Below are positions 41,857-45,386 of a stretch of DNA of 45,386 bases, piece after piece (position 1 is the stretch's first letter; each line of letters opens with the position of its first letter). Source of the DNA: Myceligenerans pegani (GTDB taxonomy: Bacteria > Actinomycetota > Actinomycetes > Actinomycetales > Cellulomonadaceae); NCBI RefSeq assembly GCF_014892515.1, contig NZ_JADBGR010000088.1, positions 147,253 to 192,638 of the forward strand, in the 5' to 3' direction. Under the pieces are notes generated by a model, which saw nothing but the letters and a program-made list of their open reading frames with translations, was not told the DNA's origin and did no database searches. Both the position numbers and the translations under genes were made by a program.

Positions 41857-42441
41857 GTGCCTACCGCCCCCGCCGCCGAGATGCGCAAGACGCTGAACGC
41901 CCGACTGCACCGCGCCGGGTACTACCCGCAGCTGGTCGCCGACCTGCTGGAGGTCGCGCTCGCGGGCGAGGACGTGGTGGCGCACCTGGTGCAGGCGGAG
42001 ACCACGTTCGACTCCGAGGTGCGCCGGCACCTGACGGTCCTCGTCCTGACGCCGACCCGGCTGATCACGGCGCACGTCGACGACCAGCCCGCCGACGAGG
42101 ACGACGGCCGCCCCGGCCAGGCCGCGGCCACCACGGAGGCCGTCCCGCTCAAGGAGGTCCGCTCGGTGGGGCTGACCCACATCATCGGCGAGCCCGAGAA
42201 GCACCCGGACGGCGCGTCCCGGCTGGAGCTCAACCTCGCAATCGGCTGGGGCGGCGCGCACCGCATCGACCTCGAGCCCGCCACGTGCGGCGACCCGAAC
42301 TGCACGGCGGACCACGGGCTGACCGGCCAGTCGCTGCCGGACGACGTCGTCGTGCGGGTGTCGTCGGCGGCGGAGGGGAACGACGCCGTCCGCGCCGCGA
42401 CCGAGTTCGCCGAGGCCCTCTCGCGGGCCACCGCCGCGTGA
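41857..42441 (+). CDS. DUF5998 family protein
   Basis: A 194-residue soluble protein of the actinobacterial DUF5998 family, unknown function. It begins with a helical segment (L-N-A-R-L-H-R-A-G-Y-Y-P-Q-L-V-A-D-L-L-E-V-A-L). V-L-T-P-T-R-L-I-T-A-H-V-D-D and V-P-L-K-E-V-R-S-V-G-L-T-H-I follow, like a bacterial PH-type domain. Two cysteines sit in C-G-D-P-N-C. The GTG at 41857 is set by the -10 box and the conserved start. Its stop overlaps the next gene's GTG (GTGA). Confidence 0.82.
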   Translation: MPTAPAAEMRKTLNARLHRAGYYPQLVADLLEVALAGEDVVAHLVQAETTFDSEVRRHLTVLVLTPTRLITAHVDDQPADEDDGRPGQAAATTEAVPLKEVRSVGLTHIIGEPEKHPDGASRLELNLAIGWGGAHRIDLEPATCGDPNCTADHGLTGQSLPDDVVVRVSSAAEGNDAVRAATEFAEALSRATAA

Positions 42442-43796
42442 CGCCCCGCACCGACGCGTCCGGGCGGTCGCTCCCGGCCGGACCCGGCGGCCTGCCTGGT
42501 GACCCGACCGGCGCAACCGGCGGCGCCGCCGATCTGCCCGCGGGCCTGGTCGCGCCGTCGTACGGCCTGACGGGCCTCGCCGCGGTGCTGCCCGCCGCGG
42601 CCGGCGCGCTCGGGCACGAGCTGACCACCGCCACCGGCCTGAGCTCACGCGCCGCGGCCGACGAACTGGCCGGCGGATTCGGCGCGGTGACCCGCTGCGT
42701 CGTCGTCCTCGTGGACGGCCTCGGCGCGCACAACCTCGCCGACCGCGGGGGGCACGCGCCCACGATGCGCGGCCTCCTGCCCGGGGCCCGCACGCTCGCG
42801 TCGTGCTTCCCGAGCACGACGGCGGCCGCCCTGGGCACCCTCGGCACCGGCACCAGCCCGGCCCGCACCGGTCTGCTCGGCTACACGCAACGCAACCCGG
42901 CCACGGGCGGGCTGGCCACGCTCGTGTCCTGGCAGGAGCAGTCGAACCCGTACCGCCGCGGGCCGAAGATGTCGCGCCCGCTCACCGTCGCCCCGCGCGA
43001 CCTGCAGCGCGAGCCCGGCGTGCTGGCCGCGCTCGCGGCGGGCGGCGTCGGGGTGACCTCGCCCGGGCCGCAGAAGTACAACGGCTCGGGCATGACCACC
43101 GCGGCGCTGCACGGGCCGGAGTACGTGGTGACGGGCAACCGCTTCGGCGACGCCGTCGACGCCACGGTCGCCGCCCTGCGCGCTCGGGAGGGCGCGGACC
43201 GCCGCCTCGTCTACCTGTATCAGGGCGCGGTGGACAAGGCCGGCCACAGGCACGGCTGGACGTCCCCGGAGTGGGGCGCCGCGTGCGAGGACACCGACCG
43301 CGAGCTGCGCCGCCTGCTGCGCGGCGTGCCGCGCGGCACGCTGGTGCTGATCACGGCGGACCACGGGCAGGTCACGACGGCCCCCGCGCGGCAGTACGAC
43401 GTCGCGGCCGACCCGGCGCTGTCCGACGGCGTCGCCCTGCTCGGCGGCGAGCCCCGCGCCATGCACGTCTACACCCGGGACGGCGCCGACCCGGCCGCCG
43501 TCGCGGCGCGCTGGGCGGACCGTCTCGGCGCGGACGCCGTCGTCCGGTTGCGCGACGACGCCGTGGCCGAGGGATGGTTCGGCCCAGCGACGGGGCCGGG
43601 CTCGGAGGTCCCGGAGCACGTGCGCGACGTCATGGGAGACGTCGTGGTCGCGATGACCGGGGGCGAGGACGGCTCGGGCGCCGCGACCGTCGTCGACTCG
43701 CGCCTGCACTCCCCCGAGGCTCGCGCCATGCCGGGCGTGCACGGCTCCCTGACCCCGTACGAGATGCACGTGCCGCTGCTCGTCGCGGTGGCCTGA
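42438..43796 (+). CDS. Nucleotide pyrophosphatase/phosphodiesterase-type alkaline phosphatase superfamily enzyme
   Basis: A 452-residue protein of the type I phosphodiesterase/nucleotide pyrophosphatase group. Metal-binding Asp is in V-V-V-L-V-D-G-L-G. The nucleophile is the Thr/Ser pair in C-F-P-S-T-T-A-A-A-L. Further metal ligands are in D-K-A-G-H-R-H-G and T-A-D-H-G-Q-V. No signal peptide is seen after the 50-residue Gly/Pro-rich start, so it is probably cytoplasmic. The substrate is unknown. The GTG start overlaps the DUF5998 stop; thymidine kinase follows after 27 bp. Confidence 0.85.
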   Translation: MTPRTDASGRSLPAGPGGLPGDPTGATGGAADLPAGLVAPSYGLTGLAAVLPAAAGALGHELTTATGLSSRAAADELAGGFGAVTRCVVVLVDGLGAHNLADRGGHAPTMRGLLPGARTLASCFPSTTAAALGTLGTGTSPARTGLLGYTQRNPATGGLATLVSWQEQSNPYRRGPKMSRPLTVAPRDLQREPGVLAALAAGGVGVTSPGPQKYNGSGMTTAALHGPEYVVTGNRFGDAVDATVAALRAREGADRRLVYLYQGAVDKAGHRHGWTSPEWGAACEDTDRELRRLLRGVPRGTLVLITADHGQVTTAPARQYDVAADPALSDGVALLGGEPRAMHVYTRDGADPAAVAARWADRLGADAVVRLRDDAVAEGWFGPATGPGSEVPEHVRDVMGDVVVAMTGGEDGSGAATVVDSRLHSPEARAMPGVHGSLTPYEMHVPLLVAVA

Positions 43797-43823
43797 GCAC
43801 ACGAGAAGGTACCGAGGAGCGCC

Positions 43824-44549
43824 GTGGCCGAACTCGTCTTCTTCACCGGGACCATGGACTCGGGCAAGTCCACCCTGGCCCTGCAGACCGACCACAACTA
43901 CACCGCGCGCGGGCGACGCGGCCTGATCTTCACGCGCGGGGACCGCGCGGGAGTGGCGCGGCTGTCGAGCCGGCTCGGGCTGGAGGTGACGGCCCGCGAG
44001 GTGCTCGACGACACCGACTTCTGGGCCGAGGTGCAGGCCGAGCGGCACGCGGGCCGCGCCGTCGACCACGTGGTGTGCGACGAGGCGCAGTTCTACTCGC
44101 CGCGGCAGGTGGAGCAGCTCGCGCGGCTCGTCGACGAGACGGAGATCGACGTCTTCGCGTTCGGCATCACCACCGACTTCCGCACCCGGCTGTTCCCGGG
44201 GTCGGCGCGCCTGTTCGAGCTCGCCGACCGGATCGAGGTGCTGCAGGTGCAGTCCCTGTGCTGGTGCGGGGCGCGCGCCACGCACAACGCGCGGACGGTC
44301 GACGGGGTCATGGTCACCGAGGGCGACCAGGTGGTCATCGGCGACACGGCCGACGACGGCGCGGCGGCCGGCGGGGGCGACGGCTGGGCCGACCCCGGAG
44401 CCGGGAACGGGGCCCACGACGACGCCCCCGCCGCGGCGGCGCCCGGCACGGTCGCCTACGAGGTCCTCTGCCGCCGCCACCACATGCGCCACATGACGGC
44501 CGCGACGGCCCGGCGCCGCAGCACGCCGACGGAATCCCTCTGGTCCTGA
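43824..44549 (+). CDS. tdk: Thymidine kinase (TK1 type)
   Basis: A 241-residue type II thymidine kinase, phosphorylating thymidine to dTMP in the salvage pathway. P-loop G9-T-M-D-S-G-K15-S-T, and the D-E-A-Q-F motif (D86, E87). A zinc site is built from C-W-C-G and C-R-R-H-H. The lasso region before the second zinc pair carries a ~30-residue Gly/Ala/Asp-rich insert, which makes the protein longer than the usual ~200 residues. The GTG start has GAGGAGC upstream. It closes the DUF5998 operon and converges on the acyl-CoA synthetase gene with one base between stops. Confidence 0.9.
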   Translation: MAELVFFTGTMDSGKSTLALQTDHNYTARGRRGLIFTRGDRAGVARLSSRLGLEVTAREVLDDTDFWAEVQAERHAGRAVDHVVCDEAQFYSPRQVEQLARLVDETEIDVFAFGITTDFRTRLFPGSARLFELADRIEVLQVQSLCWCGARATHNARTVDGVMVTEGDQVVIGDTADDGAAAGGGDGWADPGAGNGAHDDAPAAAAPGTVAYEVLCRRHHMRHMTAATARRRSTPTESLWS

Positions 44550-44550
44550 C

Positions 44551-45386
44551 CTACTCCGGGAGGGCTCGGCGGAGGGGATCCGTGCGGCGGGTCGCCGGGT
44601 GCAGGCGGACGGCCGCGTGGAGGACGCTCGCACCGCGTTCCGCGACCGTCACCGGGTAGAGCTCCAGCGACGCGAGCTCGGGGAGGTCGTCCGCCATGAC
44701 CGACACCCTGGCCAGCACGTCCTCCAGGGCGGCCACGTCCGCCGCCGGCGCCCCCTGGTAGCCGAACAGCCGCGGCGCGGTCCGCACGCCGCGCACCATC
44801 CGGGCCACGTCGACGTCGGTCAGCGGCGGTACGCCGTGCGAGACGTCGTCCAGGAGATCGGTGGCGTCCCCCGCCAGCCCGAACGACACCACCGGGCCGA
44901 ACAGGTCGTCCTCCCGGCTGCGGATCACGCACGCCACGCCGGGCGGCGCCATCGCCTGGACCTCCAGGACCGGGTCGACGGCCGGCACCAGCGATCCCGC
45001 GGCCGCCTGCATCCGGGCCGCGTCGGCGCGCAGTTCGGACTCCTCGGCGATGTCGAGCTTGACGCCGCCGAGGTCGGCGCGGTGGCGCAGCGCGGGAGTC
45101 GCGATCTTGAGCGCCACCGGCCAGCCGAGCTCACGGGCGGCGGCCACCGCCTCGTCGGGCGAGTGCACCGTGCGCGCCGTCCAGAGCCGGATCCCGTAGC
45201 AGGCGAGCAGCTCGGCGGCACGGCCGTCGTCGAGCGGCAGGGCCTCGGCCGTTCCCGCGCCGCTCCCCCCGGTCGCACCTCTGCCGGGCTCACCCCTGCC
45301 GCTCCTCCCGGTCCCGCCTCCGCCGGTCCGACCCCTGGCGGCCTCACCCCGGCCGGACCCGCCGGCCGCCGCCCGGCTCGCCGCCG
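44551..45386 (-). CDS. ATP-grasp end of an NDP-forming acyl-CoA synthetase (partial)
   Basis: The frame is open to the window edge, giving 278 C-terminal residues; the true start lies outside. It is the ATP-grasp half of an NDP-forming acetyl/acyl-CoA synthetase: L-L-A-C-Y-G-I-R-L-W, then A-A-A-R-E-L-G-W-P-V-A-L-K-I-A-T-P-A-L-R-H-R-A-D-L-G-G-V-K-L-D, then V-V-S-F-G-L-A-G-D. A Gly/Arg-rich linker (about 40 residues) precedes it. In related genomes the full protein usually also has CoA-binding, ligase and often an N-terminal GNAT domain (Pat-type lysine acetyltransferase); those parts are not visible here. Confidence 0.8.
   Translation of the reverse strand, partial: AASRAAAGGSGRGEAARGRTGGGGTGRSGRGEPGRGATGGSGAGTAEALPLDDGRAAELLACYGIRLWTARTVHSPDEAVAAARELGWPVALKIATPALRHRADLGGVKLDIAEESELRADAARMQAAAGSLVPAVDPVLEVQAMAPPGVACVIRSREDDLFGPVVSFGLAGDATDLLDDVSHGVPPLTDVDVARMVRGVRTAPRLFGYQGAPAADVAALEDVLARVSVMADDLPELASLELYPVTVAERGASVLHAAVRLHPATRRTDPLRRALPE

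Overview
This is a 45.4 kb chromosomal segment of a high-GC actinobacterium. Core genes such as SepH, the CeoB/CeoC pair, DUF3000, DUF3093, DUF3159, DUF3710, DUF4193, GuaB1 and an HRDC-type ribonuclease D are actinobacterial. Protein sequence flavour suggests Micrococcales, perhaps Promicromonosporaceae or Cellulomonadaceae; that family-level placement is inference. No rRNA, tRNA, CRISPR array, insertion sequence or prophage gene was recognised. Most of the window is ordinary core chromosome, with a few accessory inserts.

Layout. 1-2.8 kb: a possible divergent gene start at the left edge, a DUF805 membrane protein, then DUF3000 and ribonuclease D overlapping by ATGA. 2.9-7.7 kb: a FemAB-type peptidoglycan aminoacyltransferase and a fadA-fadB beta-oxidation operon. 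7.8-12.0 kb: a CASTOR/POLLUX-like NAD-binding channel protein, a three-gene WXG100 cassette (the most accessory-looking block) and an orphan excisionase-type HTH protein. 12.1-17.2 kb (minus strand): SNF2-type helicase, TANGO2/NRDE-like protein and dxs. 17.4-20.7 kb: guaB1, a Nudix CoA pyrophosphatase and an APH-fold kinase. 20.8-26.7 kb: two TetR regulators, two alpha/beta hydrolases, a six-helix membrane protein, a VOC protein and a YdeI-like protein, with tandem and dispersed repeats among them. 26.8-30 kb: aconitase preceded by a perfect 18-bp palindrome, and a small membrane protein. 30-40 kb: TRAM RNA methyltransferase, KimA-like permease, ceoB-ceoC, DUF3159, OB-fold protein, DUF3710, dut, DUF3093, DUF4193, suhB. 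40.1-45.4 kb: sepH, DUF5998, a nucleotide pyrophosphatase-like phosphodiesterase, thymidine kinase and the edge-truncated ATP-grasp end of an acyl-CoA synthetase. From memory, the DUF3000/ribonuclease D, dxs and 30-40 kb blocks follow the gene order of Mycobacterium tuberculosis Rv2680-Rv2701c.

How the genes relate. FadA and FadB complete beta-oxidation and aconitase feeds the TCA cycle. Dxs starts isoprenoid synthesis. GuaB1, Dut and thymidine kinase act on nucleotide pools. The KimA-like permease, CeoB and CeoC form a likely potassium-uptake and gating module. FemX and SepH act in cell-wall synthesis and division.

Two architectural features stand out. First, at least fourteen genes have a -10-like hexamer ending 6-8 nt before the start codon and mostly no Shine-Dalgarno, pointing to widespread leaderless mRNAs. 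Second, an ~88-bp intergenic repeat with inverted ends occurs three times. The best candidates for something undescribed are the WXG100 cassette, the KimA-CeoBC module with its 41-bp divergent promoter, and a duplicated translation-coupling junction that creates a 44-codon ORF.
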